Source of the DNA: Mycolicibacterium fortuitum subsp. fortuitum
GTDB lineage: Bacteria > Actinomycetota > Actinomycetes > Mycobacteriales > Mycobacteriaceae
NCBI RefSeq assembly: GCF_022179545.1
Contig: NZ_AP025518.1
Location: 1,116,001-1,180,000, forward strand
DNA length: 64,000 bases
Direction of reading: 5' to 3'
Within the stretch, counting starts at the first letter, position 1. Every line of letters starts with the position of its first letter. Position numbers and translations under genes: made by a program. Below are positions 32,674 to 42,271 of this stretch, piece by piece. The notes beneath the pieces are model-generated. The model was not told the origin of the DNA. It was given only the letters and a program-made list of their open reading frames with translations, and did not search any database.

Positions 32674-32689
32674 GCCGAGGGGCCTCGGC
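32674..32689. promoter_or_regulatory. Inverted repeat GCCGAGG-GG-CCTCGGC before a TetR gene
   Basis: Perfect 7-bp arms with a 2-bp spacer, 7 bp before the ATG at 32697. Placement over the translation start region is typical of an autorepressor operator. Confidence 0.5.
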
Positions 32690-32696
32690 TGGCAGC

Positions 32697-33326
32697 ATGC
32701 TAATCGTGACGGCAGCGGTCACCCCTAAAGGGGAGCGTCGGCGGTACGCCCTCGTCAGGGCGGCCGCTGAATTGCTCTGTGAGGGCGGTTTCGACGCCGT
32801 TCGGCACCGCGCCGTCGCCCGCCGCGCCGGCCTCCCGCTGGCCTCGACGACGTACTACTTCTCCTCACTGGACGACCTCATCGCGAAGGCCGTCGAATAC
32901 ATCGGAACCCAAGAAGCCGAACAACTGACCGCCGGTGTCGCTGCGCTGTCCCGGCGCCGGCGCGGCGCCGAATCGACGGCAGATGTCCTTGTCGACCTGT
33001 TGCTCGGGGAGTCCCCGGAACGGCGCGGCACCGAGGAATTGATCTCGCGCTACGAGCGCTACATCGCCTGCGCGCGCCAACCCGGGCTGCGGGACATCCA
33101 ACGTCGCATCCTGCAGCAGCGCACCGACGCCGTCGTCGAGGTGGTGGAACGCTCGGGCCGCTCGGTGCGCGCCGAACTGGTCACCGCACTCGTGTGCGCC
33201 GTCGACGGGGCTGTTGTGGCATCGTTGGGCGACGAAGGGGAGGGGCCCAGAGCCAGTGCCCGGGCCACGCTGATCGATGTCATAGACGTGTTGGCGCCTG
33301 TCGACGAACGGGCGGTACGCGTCTGA
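32697..33326 (+). CDS. TetR-family regulator (Rv0775 homologue)
   Basis: TetR-type protein of 209 aa: helix-turn-helix at about 28-55 (RHRAVARRAGLPLASTTYYFSS), then an all-helical ligand-binding domain. ATG at 32697 or GTG at 32706 may be used. It corresponds to Rv0775. A perfect palindrome just upstream is a candidate for autoregulation, and the amino acid permease gene follows after 17 bp, so the permease may be a target. Confidence 0.9.
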   Translation: MLIVTAAVTPKGERRRYALVRAAAELLCEGGFDAVRHRAVARRAGLPLASTTYYFSSLDDLIAKAVEYIGTQEAEQLTAGVAALSRRRRGAESTADVLVDLLLGESPERRGTEELISRYERYIACARQPGLRDIQRRILQQRTDAVVEVVERSGRSVRAELVTALVCAVDGAVVASLGDEGEGPRASARATLIDVIDVLAPVDERAVRV

Positions 33327-33343
33327 CCGGTGAAGGAGGGGGA

Positions 33344-34798
33344 ATGTCGCAACCCGCAACCGCGGCGCAGCCACAGCTCAAGCGAGTGATGGGACCAGGC
33401 CTGCTACTGCTGTTCGTCGTCGGCGACATCCTCGGCACCGGTGTCTATGCGCTGACCGGGCAGGTGGCCAAAGAGGTCGGCGGAGCTGCCTGGCTACCCT
33501 TCCTGGCGGCGTTCCTGATCGCCACCATCACGGCATTCAGCTATCTGGAACTGGTCACCAAATATCCGCAGGCGGCGGGCGCAGCGCTATACGCGCACAA
33601 GGCTTTTGGTGTCCACTTCATCACATTCCTGGTGGCGTTCATCGTGATGTGTTCCGGGATCACCTCGGCCTCAACGGCTTCGCGGTTCTTCGCGATCAGC
33701 TTCTTCGACGCCATCGAGGTCAACTTCGGACAGTTCTACGCCGACAACGTCGCCCACCTGAAGGTCATCGGCGTCATCCTCCTTGCGCTGCTGTTCATGG
33801 CGCTGATCGCCGCGGTCAACCTGCGGGGCGTGAGCGAGAGCGTCAAGCTCAACGTGGTACTGACGTTCATCGAGATCACCGGCCTGGTGCTGGTGATCGC
33901 GGTGGGCCTGTGGGCGATCGTCAGCGGGGTCGACGTCGACTTCTCCCGCGTCGTCGCATTCGATACCTCAGGGGAGAAGAACGCATTCATCGCGGTTACC
34001 GCGGCGACGTCGTTGGCCTTCTTCGCGATGGTCGGTTTCGAGGACTCGGTCAACATGGCCGAGGAGACCAAGGATCCGGTGCGGATCTTCCCGAAGGTCC
34101 TGTTGACCGGGTTGGGTATCGCCGGGCTTGTCTACGTCGTCGTGGCCGTCATCGCGGTCGCGTTGGTGCCGGTCGGAACACTCGCCGAGTCGGACTCGTC
34201 GCCGCTGGTACGGGTGATGGAGGCGGCCGCGCCCGGGCTCCCGTTCGCAAACATCCTGCCCATCATCTCGATGTTCGCGGTGTCGAACACCGCGTTGATC
34301 AACATGCTGATGGCCAGCCGGCTGATCTACGGCATGGCCCGTCAACACGTGCTGCCCCCGATGCTCGGCGCGGTGCACCCCAAGCGCCACACGCCCTGGG
34401 TGGCAATCATTTTCACCACGCTCATCGCGTTCGGCCTGATCTTCTACGTCTCCGCGTTCGCGAGTGGGGACACTGTCGCGATCCTCGGCGGAACCACCTC
34501 GTTGCTGCTGCTCGCGGTGTTCTCGGTGGTCAATGTCGCGGTCCTGGTGCTGCGCCGCGACGTGAAGCAAGAGGGCGGGCACTTCAAGACCCCGACCGCA
34601 CTACCCGTCATCGGTTTCATCGCTTCGCTGTACCTGGTGCTGCCGACGTCGGGACGGCCGGCCGTGCAGTATGTGCTCGCACTCGCGCTGGTGGCCACCG
34701 GTGTGGTGCTGTTCTTGATCACCAAGACCATCAACCGGCAACTCGGGATCCGGGGCCCCGGGATCACCGACCCGACGCACCTGGCCGACGCGCCCTAG
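33344..34798 (+). CDS. APC-superfamily amino acid permease
   Basis: Integral membrane permease, 484 aa, about 12 membrane segments. The first segment has the APC signature GPGLLLLFVVGDILGTGVYALTG, and SLAFFAMVGFEDSVNMAEETKDP is the conserved loop after TM6. It should import an amino acid or polyamine by proton symport. GAAGGAGGGGG precedes the ATG at 33344. It is probably co-transcribed with the TetR gene 17 bp upstream, and overlaps the convergent relZ gene by 4 bp. Confidence 0.92.
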   Translation: MSQPATAAQPQLKRVMGPGLLLLFVVGDILGTGVYALTGQVAKEVGGAAWLPFLAAFLIATITAFSYLELVTKYPQAAGAALYAHKAFGVHFITFLVAFIVMCSGITSASTASRFFAISFFDAIEVNFGQFYADNVAHLKVIGVILLALLFMALIAAVNLRGVSESVKLNVVLTFIEITGLVLVIAVGLWAIVSGVDVDFSRVVAFDTSGEKNAFIAVTAATSLAFFAMVGFEDSVNMAEETKDPVRIFPKVLLTGLGIAGLVYVVVAVIAVALVPVGTLAESDSSPLVRVMEAAAPGLPFANILPIISMFAVSNTALINMLMASRLIYGMARQHVLPPMLGAVHPKRHTPWVAIIFTTLIAFGLIFYVSAFASGDTVAILGGTTSLLLLAVFSVVNVAVLVLRRDVKQEGGHFKTPTALPVIGFIASLYLVLPTSGRPAVQYVLALALVATGVVLFLITKTINRQLGIRGPGITDPTHLADAP

Positions 34799-36531
34799 GA
34801 GTCGGTGCGTAGCTTCGCAATCCGGTTCTGCAACAACGCGACCCGGTGCGCATTGCCGTCCAGCCCGATGTAGCGGTCGCCGAACACGGCCAACAAGGCA
34901 TCGTCGAGGCGGCGCACCGCACCGGGCGGGAAGCGGTAATCCATCAGGCGGTTCACCTCGTCGGTGTTCACCGAGTCCAGCACGTCCTTGAGCCCATCGA
35001 GCGTGGTGATCCCCAGCTCCAGCAGCAACCCCGAGATCCAGCCGTAGTGGTCGGTGCGCGACCAGCCGGCGTCCGGGAACCGGTTGCCCAGATAGGTGGC
35101 CAGCACCGGGGTGGCGATGCGCGCGTCCGAAGAAGGCGCGGAGAACTCAGAGGGTTCGGCGCTCTCTTCGTCGGTCATGGTCAGGCGCAATCGTTCCCGG
35201 ATCTCGGTGAACTCCCGGTCGGCCAGCTCCAGCAGCCCGGCGGCCAGGGTGAAACGGCGATCCAGTTCGCTGACGTGCTCGGCCGGTATCGAGCCCTTGT
35301 ACCGCACGTCATGCTCGAATTCAGCCCACGCGTGCTGCAACACGGTCCGCACCTGGATCGACGCCGGGTACTGCTCGCCTTCGACCCCGAACAACAGATG
35401 CCGGCTCGCATACCCCCAGCGGCCCTGTCGGGCAGTCTGCAGACCCATGTCCTGGTCGTCGAGCAGCCGCATCTCCTCGGCCAGCAGGTTGGCCACCGCG
35501 TCGACATCCTCGCGCAGGTAGGTGATGACGCGCAGGCCCACCTGATCGGTGATCTCCACCAGCGGGTCGCTGTACAGCCGGGTGCCGTCGGCGGCACGGC
35601 GGTCGGCCTTGGCAGCGAAGGACTCGACGCTCTTGGTGCGGCCGGTGATGCTCAGGTAGTTGATGCCCGCGTCGTCGAGCAGCCCGGTGATCAGCTTGAG
35701 GTACTGCTCGGTGGCCGCCACCAGGTCCGGGCGTCGCGCGGCGTATTCGGCCACCGCGGTCGAGGGTGCGGCCTTGCGTACCGGCTGCGCGAGACGCGGT
35801 CGCGGAAGCCGGTCGGCGGGCAGTGACGGGGTGACGATGTACCCCGAGGCGAAGTCGCCGTACACGGTCACGTCCTCGGGCCGGTGGTACCAGTACAACG
35901 CGATGTAGGCGCACAGCATGGCGTCGACCGGGTCCTCGTCACGGTCGAGCTGGCCCGGCCGGGTGGCCGCCTCGATCCGCTTGCGCAATTCGACCCAGTT
36001 GACATTGCGGTTGGCCCTCAGCCGCGGTGTCGCGGTGTCGAGTTCCTCGATCAGCGTCATCAACCTGAGCAGCTCGCGCTGCCGGTCGCCGAAAGAGCCG
36101 CGCTTGTACTTCAAAGTCTTGTCGAGCCCGAACAGCACGATGCTCGCGGGGTGCGGATAGACCTCGATCGCGCGCCGATTCGAACCGGACGAAGGATCCA
36201 TGTCGAGGCCCAGCGCCGACGCGATACGCGCGCCTCGCGGATGCTTGAACTCGGGACGCTCGGTGAACGCCGGCCGCGCTCCCGCGTCGAAGCGCTGGAA
36301 GTCCCGGTTGAGATCCCGCTCGCACGGGCGGTGGCCCGTCGGGTTCTCCACGATGAGCGGTGCGTCGATCGCCACCAGGCAGTCGCCGCTGATATACGGC
36401 TCGATAGCTGCGCCTATGTCGTCGTCATCCTGCGCCACGCCGACATGAAGCACCCGCCCACCGGAGTCGATGACAGCGACGCCCGTCTGATTCTTCTCGC
36501 CCCATGCGAGGTCGAGCCCGACGAAGTACAT
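34795..36531 (-). CDS. relZ: RelZ: RNase HII-like/alarmone synthetase fusion
   Basis: A 578-aa two-domain protein. Residues 1-240 match the N-terminal domain of M. smegmatis RelZ (MSMEG_5849, first named MS_RHII-RSD), to which RNase HII activity was assigned; acidic residues Asp7 (GLDLAWG) and Asp55 (AIDAPL) are visible. Residues about 275-430 form a RelA/SpoT synthetase: GRTKSVES, DQVGLRVI, GYASRH and the long SIQVRT...WAEFEHDVRYK block, which makes (p)ppGpp or pGpp. There is no hydrolase HD domain. A C-terminal helical domain (about 440-578) ends the protein. It is divergent from purB, 50 bp away. Presence of the full fusion is a feature of fast growers. Confidence 0.92.
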   Translation of the reverse strand: MYFVGLDLAWGEKNQTGVAVIDSGGRVLHVGVAQDDDDIGAAIEPYISGDCLVAIDAPLIVENPTGHRPCERDLNRDFQRFDAGARPAFTERPEFKHPRGARIASALGLDMDPSSGSNRRAIEVYPHPASIVLFGLDKTLKYKRGSFGDRQRELLRLMTLIEELDTATPRLRANRNVNWVELRKRIEAATRPGQLDRDEDPVDAMLCAYIALYWYHRPEDVTVYGDFASGYIVTPSLPADRLPRPRLAQPVRKAAPSTAVAEYAARRPDLVAATEQYLKLITGLLDDAGINYLSITGRTKSVESFAAKADRRAADGTRLYSDPLVEITDQVGLRVITYLREDVDAVANLLAEEMRLLDDQDMGLQTARQGRWGYASRHLLFGVEGEQYPASIQVRTVLQHAWAEFEHDVRYKGSIPAEHVSELDRRFTLAAGLLELADREFTEIRERLRLTMTDEESAEPSEFSAPSSDARIATPVLATYLGNRFPDAGWSRTDHYGWISGLLLELGITTLDGLKDVLDSVNTDEVNRLMDYRFPPGAVRRLDDALLAVFGDRYIGLDGNAHRVALLQNRIAKLRTDS

Positions 36532-36567
36532 CCATCCACTGTCTCATTGGTACCCCGGCGCGGGCCG

Positions 36568-36573
36568 TAAGCT
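36568..36573 (+). promoter_or_regulatory. -10 hexamer (TAAGCT) of purB
   Basis: TAAGCT ends 8 nt before the GTG at 36582 with no Shine-Dalgarno; compatible with a leaderless or near-leaderless transcript. Confidence 0.45.
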
Positions 36574-36581
36574 GTGTGTTC

Positions 36582-38000
36582 GTGACGATCCCCAATGTTC
36601 TGGCCAACCGCTACGCCAGCGACGAAATGGTCGCGATCTGGTCGCCCGAGGCCAAGATCGTCGCCGAACGCCGACTCTGGCTCGCCGTGCTCCGTGCGCA
36701 GGCCGAGCTGGGTGTCCCGGTACCCGACGGTGTGATCGACGATTACGAGCGAGTCCTGGAGAACGTCGACCTCGCCTCGATCGCTGCGCGCGAGCGCGTC
36801 ACCCGCCACGACGTCAAGGCGCGCATCGAAGAGTTCAACGCGCTCGCCGGCCACGAGCACGTGCACAAGGGCATGACCAGCCGCGATCTCACCGAGAACG
36901 TCGAGCAGCTGCAGATTCGCCGCTCTTTGGAGCTGGTGTTCGCCCACGGTGTCGCCGTGGTCGCCCGCCTGGCCGAACGTTCCGTCGTCTACCGCGACGT
37001 GGTGATGGCGGGCCGGTCGCACAATGTGGCCGCGCAAGCCACCACGCTGGGCAAGCGGTTCGCCTCGGCAGCCGAAGAGACGCTGGTGGCCCTGCAGCGT
37101 TTGCGGGAGCTCATCGACCGGTACCCGCTGCGCGGCATCAAGGGGCCGATGGGCACCGCCCAGGACATGCTCGACCTGTTCGACGGGGACACGGAGAAAC
37201 TGGCGGAACTGGAACGTCGGGTCGCCCAATTCCTGGGATTTACAGAGGTTTTCACCAGTGTCGGTCAGGTGTACCCGCGCTCGCTCGACCACGACGTGCT
37301 CTCCGCGCTAGTGCAGGTGGGTGCCGGGCCGTCCTCGCTGGCGCACACCATCCGGCTCATGGCCGGCCACGAGCTGGTCACCGAGGGCTTCGCGCCCGGT
37401 CAGGTCGGCTCTTCGGCCATGCCGCACAAGATGAACACCCGGTCGTGTGAACGGGTCAACGGCCTGCAGGTGGTGCTGCGCGGCTACGCCTCGATGGCCG
37501 CCGAACTGGCCGGTGCACAGTGGAATGAAGGCGACGTCTTCTGCTCGGTGGTGCGCCGCGTCGCGCTGCCCGACGGGTTCTTCGCCATCGACGGGCAGAC
37601 CGAGACGTTCTTGACCGTGCTCGACGAATTCGGTGCCTACCCGGCGGTGATCCAGCGCGAGCTGGACCGCTACCTGCCGTTCCTGGCCACCACCCGCATC
37701 CTGATCGCCGCGGTGCGCGCCGGGGTGGGCCGCGAAACCGCGCACGAGGTGATCAAGGAACACGCCGTGGCCGTCGCACTCGACATGCGTGAACGCGGGC
37801 TGGAGCCCGACCTGCTGGACCGGCTGGCCGCCGATCCGCGACTCCCGCTGGACCGGGCCGCCCTGGAAGCTGCGCTGGCCGACAAACAGGCCTTCACCGG
37901 TGCCGCAGGAGCCCAGGTCGACGGGGTCGTCGCCGCCGTCGACGAACTGGTCAGCCGCTACCCCGAAGCCGCCAAGTACACCTCGGGCGCCATCTTGTGA
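36582..38000 (+). CDS. purB: Adenylosuccinate lyase PurB
   Basis: Fumarase/aspartase-superfamily lyase, 472 aa, acting twice in purine synthesis (SAICAR to AICAR, adenylosuccinate to AMP). Signatures: [12 protein letters not shown] (about 87-98), [12 protein letters not shown] with a catalytic His, and the flexible loop [12 protein letters not shown] (about 279-290) with its catalytic Ser. GTG at 36582 gives the standard N-terminus [12 protein letters not shown]. Its stop overlaps the cyp126 start (GTGA). Confidence 0.97.
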   Translation: MTIPNVLANRYASDEMVAIWSPEAKIVAERRLWLAVLRAQAELGVPVPDGVIDDYERVLENVDLASIAARERVTRHDVKARIEEFNALAGHEHVHKGMTSRDLTENVEQLQIRRSLELVFAHGVAVVARLAERSVVYRDVVMAGRSHNVAAQATTLGKRFASAAEETLVALQRLRELIDRYPLRGIKGPMGTAQDMLDLFDGDTEKLAELERRVAQFLGFTEVFTSVGQVYPRSLDHDVLSALVQVGAGPSSLAHTIRLMAGHELVTEGFAPGQVGSSAMPHKMNTRSCERVNGLQVVLRGYASMAAELAGAQWNEGDVFCSVVRRVALPDGFFAIDGQTETFLTVLDEFGAYPAVIQRELDRYLPFLATTRILIAAVRAGVGRETAHEVIKEHAVAVALDMRERGLEPDLLDRLAADPRLPLDRAALEAALADKQAFTGAAGAQVDGVVAAVDELVSRYPEAAKYTSGAIL

Positions 38001-39208
38001 CGTTGGCGGCCGACCTCACCGACCTGGACAACTTCGCCGCCGGTTTCCCGCACGAGTTGTTCGCCGCGCACCGCCGCGAAGCCCCGGTGTACTGGCACGA
38101 ACCGACCGAGCACACACCCGACGGTGAGGGCTTCTGGTCGGTGGCCACCCACGCCGAAACCCTTGCGGTGCTGCGCGATGCGGAGACCTACTCATCGGTG
38201 ACCGGTGGCGAACGGCCCTACGGCGGCACCCTGCTGCAGGACCTGTCGATCGCCGGCCAGGTGCTCAACATGATGGATGACCCGCGGCACGCCGAGATCC
38301 GCAGGCTGGTCAGCTCCGGGCTGACCCCGCGCATGATCCGGCGCGTCGAGGATGACCTGCGCGCCCGCACGCGCCGGTTGCTCGACGGGGTCGAACCCGG
38401 CGTGGGCTTTGACTTCCTGGTCGACGTGGCCGCGGAGTTGCCGATGCAGATGATCTGCATCCTGCTGGGAGTGCCCGAATCCGAACGGCATTGGTTGTTC
38501 CACGCGATCGAACCCCAATTCGATTTCGGCGGTTCGCGGTCGGCGGCCATGCCGCAGATGTCCGCCGAGGAAGCCGGCTCGCGGATGTACACCTACGGCT
38601 CCGAACTGATCGCGGCCAAGCGGGCCGAGCCGACCGACGACATGCTCTCGGTGGTGGCCAACGCGACGGATCCTTCGCTGTCGGACCTCGAGCTGTACCT
38701 GTTCTTCTCCCTGCTGTTCAGCGCCGGCGCCGAGACCACCCGCAATGCCGTGGCCGGTGGTCTGCTGGCCCTGATCGAAAACCCCGCGCAGATGGCGTTG
38801 TTGCGTGATGATCTCAGCGCATTGCCCACGGCGATCGAGGAGATGGTGCGCTGGACCTCTCCGTCGCCGTCGAAACGGCGCACCGCAACCCGCGCCGTCA
38901 CTTTGGGCGGCTGCGACATCGAGCCCGGGCAGAAGGTCCAGGTCTGGGAAGGGTCGGCGAACCGTGATTCGCTGGTGTTCGAGCAGCCGGACGTTTTCGA
39001 CATCACGCGTATACCCAATCCCCACTTGGGTTTCGGCTACGGCATTCACTACTGCCTGGGCGCCAACCTGGCCCGGCTGGAGTTGCGGGTGTTGTTCGAG
39101 GAGCTGCTTTCGCGGTTCTCGTCGGCTCGTCTGGTCAAACCTGTCGAATGGACCCGCAGTAACCGTCATACCGGCATCCGACATCTGGTGGTGGAGCTCG
39201 GGGCGTGA
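37997..39208 (+). CDS. cyp126: Cytochrome P450 CYP126
   Basis: Class I P450, 403 aa, translationally coupled to purB by a 4-bp overlap. I-helix [10 protein letters not shown], ExxR in [10 protein letters not shown], heme loop [10 protein letters not shown] with Cys353. Corresponds to Rv0778 (CYP126A1), whose physiological substrate is unknown; the linkage with purine genes is conserved in mycobacteria. Confidence 0.93.
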   Translation: MTLAADLTDLDNFAAGFPHELFAAHRREAPVYWHEPTEHTPDGEGFWSVATHAETLAVLRDAETYSSVTGGERPYGGTLLQDLSIAGQVLNMMDDPRHAEIRRLVSSGLTPRMIRRVEDDLRARTRRLLDGVEPGVGFDFLVDVAAELPMQMICILLGVPESERHWLFHAIEPQFDFGGSRSAAMPQMSAEEAGSRMYTYGSELIAAKRAEPTDDMLSVVANATDPSLSDLELYLFFSLLFSAGAETTRNAVAGGLLALIENPAQMALLRDDLSALPTAIEEMVRWTSPSPSKRRTATRAVTLGGCDIEPGQKVQVWEGSANRDSLVFEQPDVFDITRIPNPHLGFGYGIHYCLGANLARLELRVLFEELLSRFSSARLVKPVEWTRSNRHTGIRHLVVELGA

Positions 39209-40119
39209 AGCCCGAGGTGTTCGCCGTCGTGATGGCGACCGGCATCGTGTCGATCTCCGCGCTTGATCATGGGTACGGCGTCATCAGTTGGCCGCTGGCG
39301 GTGCTCGCGGCGCTGGGCCTGCCGGTGCTGATGTACCTGGCGGCCACCCGCTGGCGATCCTTCGATCTGCGAAGCATCGACACGATCGTCGGATTGTTCA
39401 CCTACGTGGCGGCGTGTGCGGTGGTGGCCGCCCGGTTCGCCGAGCACGGGCCTGCGCTGTCGATTCTGGGGGCAATGGCTCTGGCCGGTTGGATGGCGCT
39501 GATCCCGACGCTGCTGGTGCGGATGCGGCAGCTGGGCCCGACCGGCCTGCGGGACCGGGCCCGCGGCACTTGGGAACTGGCCAGTGTCGGGACCTCAGGT
39601 GTGTCGATGATCTTCATGGCCGAGGGAATCATGTTCTGGGCGTTCGCCTTCTGGGTTGCGGCACTGGCTCTGTACTGCCTGATGACGGCGCTCATCGCAT
39701 GGCGGGCACTCGGGGATCGAGAGGTGCGGCGCAATGTGCCTGCCGATCACTGGATCCTGATGGGTGGCGCCGCCATCGCGACGCTGGCCGGAGAGCGCAT
39801 CTTCGTCGAGCTGCCTCCGGGTCCGGCAGCGGAGGCCGTGCGTGTCCTCACCGTCGTGACCTTCATCGTCGCCACTGTGCAGATCGTCCCGCTGGCTCTC
39901 GCCAGTTGGCGTCAGATACTCGATTGGCCCGCGGTGTTCCCACTGGGCATGTACTCGGTGGCCGGGTACGGCTTGGCATTCGAAACCGGTTGGCATGCAT
40001 TGTCTGTCGTATCGCTCGGGTTCTTCTGGATTGCCTTCGCGGCGTGGCTGGCGGTGGTCGGCGTCTTGGCGGGCCGCGTCATTCGCCTAACCTCGAAACA
40101 TGGACTCAGGCCCGAATGA
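39205..40119 (+). CDS. TehA/Mae1-type (TDT family) membrane transporter
   Basis: Integral membrane protein, 304 aa, about 9-10 hydrophobic segments, beginning with [16 protein letters not shown], the conserved first-helix pattern of the tellurite-resistance/dicarboxylate transporter (SLAC1/TehA) family. It may be an anion or weak-acid channel. Start GTG overlaps the cyp126 stop by 4 bp, so purB-cyp126-tehA-like form an operon. The end overlaps the next gene by 20 bp. Confidence 0.85.
   Translation: MKPEVFAVVMATGIVSISALDHGYGVISWPLAVLAALGLPVLMYLAATRWRSFDLRSIDTIVGLFTYVAACAVVAARFAEHGPALSILGAMALAGWMALIPTLLVRMRQLGPTGLRDRARGTWELASVGTSGVSMIFMAEGIMFWAFAFWVAALALYCLMTALIAWRALGDREVRRNVPADHWILMGGAAIATLAGERIFVELPPGPAAEAVRVLTVVTFIVATVQIVPLALASWRQILDWPAVFPLGMYSVAGYGLAFETGWHALSVVSLGFFWIAFAAWLAVVGVLAGRVIRLTSKHGLRPE
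40088..40093 (+). promoter_or_regulatory. -10 hexamer (TAACCT) before the DUF1707 gene
   Basis: TAACCT ends 6 nt before the ATG at 40100, inside the 3' end of the transporter gene; a leaderless internal promoter. Confidence 0.45.
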
Positions 40120-40681
40120 CCATCTCCGAGTCTCAGATGCCGAACGTGCCGAGGTGGGGCATCTCCTCGAACGTGCGGTAGCCGAAGGCATGATCACGCT
40201 CGACGAGTTCAGCGAGCGCTACGACACTGCCCTGGCCGCGCGGACGCGCGGCGAGCTGAATGCGGTGTTGGCGGATCTGCCGATGGGGCGGCCGGCCATG
40301 CAGCCGCGGGGCGCGGCCCCGGAAGAGTTGCGCGGGCTGATGTCCTCGGTCGTGCGGCGTGGGCAGTGGACGGTGCCGTCCGTACTTCAGCTGAACACTC
40401 GGCTGTGCAGCACCACCCTCGACTTCACCTCGGCGGTGCTACCGGGGCGGGCGGTGGAGATTCTCATCGACGACTACTGCAGCTCGACGGAGCTCATCGT
40501 GCCGGCGTCGGCCACCGCCGATCTCAACGGCGTCAACGCCATCGCCGGCAGCGCCACCGTCAAGGTGCGCACCAGCCCGCCATCGCAGCAGCTGCACCTC
40601 GTCGTGCGCGGCCGCGTGCGGATGGGTTCTGTCACGGTGCGGCACCCCTTCGGAAGCTGGCTACGGCGCTTGAGCGGATAG
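40100..40681 (+). CDS. DUF1707 protein with LiaF-like C-terminal region
   Basis: A 193-aa protein. The N-terminal 55 residues are a DUF1707 domain (LRVSDAERAEVGHLLERAVAEGMITLDEFSERYD...A.TRGEL..VLADL). The C-terminal part (about 85-190) is beta-rich with the repeated pattern of the LiaF/cell-wall-active-antibiotic-response fold. Such proteins are linked to envelope stress responses, but no activity is known. Its 3' end overlaps the convergent AbiEi/DUF559 gene by 50 bp. Confidence 0.85.
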   Translation: MDSGPNDHLRVSDAERAEVGHLLERAVAEGMITLDEFSERYDTALAARTRGELNAVLADLPMGRPAMQPRGAAPEELRGLMSSVVRRGQWTVPSVLQLNTRLCSTTLDFTSAVLPGRAVEILIDDYCSSTELIVPASATADLNGVNAIAGSATVKVRTSPPSQQLHLVVRGRVRMGSVTVRHPFGSWLRRLSG

Positions 40682-41525
40682 CCAACCGAATCTCGGCGAT
40701 CACCCGCTGCGGATACTCGGTCAGATCCAGCCAGGTGAATCGCAACACCTGCCAGCCCATCAGCGCGATCTCGTTCTGCTTGACCCGGTCTTTCTGGAAA
40801 ACCTCCTGGTCGTGGTGGAATGCCCAGCCGTCGGTTTCGATCGCCAGCTTGTCGGCGGGAAAGGCTACGTCGATCACGTACCGGCCCAGGCGATAATTGG
40901 CCTTCCAGCCGGTGATGCCGGCTGCCCTGATCAGCTTGATCAACAGGCGTTCGGCCTCCGAGCGGGCGCCGTCGGCCGCTGCGGTGAGCAATCGGCGGGC
41001 GGCGGGGGAGCCGTGTCGGCCTTTGTTCCGCATATGCGCCCGCCAGAGGTCACGCAGCTCGGTGTGGCGCTGCAGCGCACTGTCCATGAGCTTGGCGCCG
41101 CCGCCACGGCGGGCTGCGGCTTCCACGACCGTGAGCGGCAGCGCCGTCACTCGCAGGCCCCGGCGTTCCACGATGTCGTGCGGGTCGAGGTCACGCCTGC
41201 GGAGTTTGACGCCGTGCTGCTTTGGGTGGTGGCCGGTTCTCGGGATCGTCACCTCAACGGTGTCCGGAGGGTATTTCGTGACCTCATGCCACCAGGCGGC
41301 GGCGAGTCCGCTCGCTACTGCGTTCGGACCTGCCGACCAGACGGCTGCGCGGATGCGCGCCGCGTCGGTGAAAGGCCGATCGTCGGCGAAGTAGACCCCG
41401 CGTGAGCACCGGAGCCATTTCCCGGAGCGGACCCTGCGATTGACTGCATCTTGGCTGAGCCCTGCCTGCTTGGCGTGGGCAAGGGTAATCACCCCATCGT
41501 GATCCCGGAGAAAGTCCTCAAGCAC
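40632..41525 (-). CDS. AbiEi-like antitoxin domain fused to DUF559 (Vsr-like) nuclease domain
   Basis: A 297-aa protein. Residues 1-50 form a winged helix of the AbiEi antitoxin type (ITLAHAKQAGLSQDAVNRRVRSGKWLRCSRGVYF). The C-terminal part (about 195-285) has a Vsr/DUF559 restriction-like fold: YVIDVAFPADKLAIETDGWAFHH, QKDRVKQNEIALMGWQVLRFTW, with Asp, Glu and Asp at the usual metal sites. No AbiEii toxin gene is adjacent, so it is an orphan. Start is GTG. Proteins of this layout are common in actinobacteria; a nucleic-acid repair or defence role is possible. Confidence 0.83.
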   Translation of the reverse strand: MLEDFLRDHDGVITLAHAKQAGLSQDAVNRRVRSGKWLRCSRGVYFADDRPFTDAARIRAAVWSAGPNAVASGLAAAWWHEVTKYPPDTVEVTIPRTGHHPKQHGVKLRRRDLDPHDIVERRGLRVTALPLTVVEAAARRGGGAKLMDSALQRHTELRDLWRAHMRNKGRHGSPAARRLLTAAADGARSEAERLLIKLIRAAGITGWKANYRLGRYVIDVAFPADKLAIETDGWAFHHDQEVFQKDRVKQNEIALMGWQVLRFTWLDLTEYPQRVIAEIRLAIRSSAVASFRRGAAP

Positions 41526-41617
41526 ATCCGATTGGATGTGGTGGGGCCACCAAACGGTTCCCCCTCCTGCGATTTCGGTGCGTTAGGCGGCGGTGGGCGC
41601 CGCTGATTGCACCGAAA

Positions 41618-42241
41618 TCACTCGATGCGGCGCAGGCGCATGCCGGCGGAACGCAGCTCGAGTGCGGCCAGGCCGCGAATGGCGCGCTGATCCTGATTGC
41701 GCCATGCACCGACAGGATCGTCGGACACCGCGGTGAGCTTGCCCAACGGGCGGTTGGCCAGGGCCCGCAGCGCCAGGAGCTGCTCTCCGGCCGCAGTCGA
41801 GGCCAGGGTGATCGCGGTCCACTTGCGCCGGAAGAACCGCACCCGCAAGAACAGCCACGGCATGGCCACGAACAGGATCGGCGCCGCGGCCACAGCCAAG
41901 GCCAACACCCAGGCCAGCCAGCTGGCGGTGCTGTCCAGGTTGTGGCCGGCGCCGGCGATGTCCAGCGCCGCCTCACTGGCAGCGCGCAACGGCTTGCTCA
42001 GCGTGTCGCCGACCAGCGGAACGTGGTCGGTGCTGTCGCCGGCAGAGCCAAGGTTGTCGGCAACCCCGTTGGCGCCGCTCTCCACCTGCCGACCGACCTC
42101 GGCGATGGTCGATACCGCGGAATGCACGGCCATCCCGACCAGAATCCACACCGCGATCCAGGTGATCACCGCCACATCGCTGAACAACTGGGCCAACAAG
42201 CGGCCGGGTCTGCTGGCATAGGGCAGGTACCGCGATCTCAT
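41618..42241 (-). CDS. Two-segment membrane protein (Rv0779c homologue)
   Basis: A 207-aa membrane protein: one segment at about 18-42 (LFSDVAVITWIAVWILVGMAV), a mostly extracellular helical stretch with several Ser/Gly/Asp residues, a second segment at about 108-135 (WLAWVLALAVAAAPILFVAMPWLFL), and a basic cytoplasmic tail. Function unknown. The ATG at 42241 is chosen to agree with the membrane topology and the position 30 bp from divergent purC; a longer frame continues antisense into purC. The gene order purC-Rv0779c is conserved. Confidence 0.85.
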   Translation of the reverse strand: MRSRYLPYASRPGRLLAQLFSDVAVITWIAVWILVGMAVHSAVSTIAEVGRQVESGANGVADNLGSAGDSTDHVPLVGDTLSKPLRAASEAALDIAGAGHNLDSTASWLAWVLALAVAAAPILFVAMPWLFLRVRFFRRKWTAITLASTAAGEQLLALRALANRPLGKLTAVSDDPVGAWRNQDQRAIRGLAALELRSAGMRLRRIE

Positions 42242-42259
42242 GAGACCGATCCCAACACA

Positions 42260-42265
42260 TAGGCT
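42260..42265 (+). promoter_or_regulatory. -10 hexamer (TAGGCT) of purC
   Basis: TAGGCT ends 6 nt before the ATG of purC with no ribosome binding site, the leaderless pattern. Confidence 0.55.
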
Positions 42266-42271
42266 GGCCCA

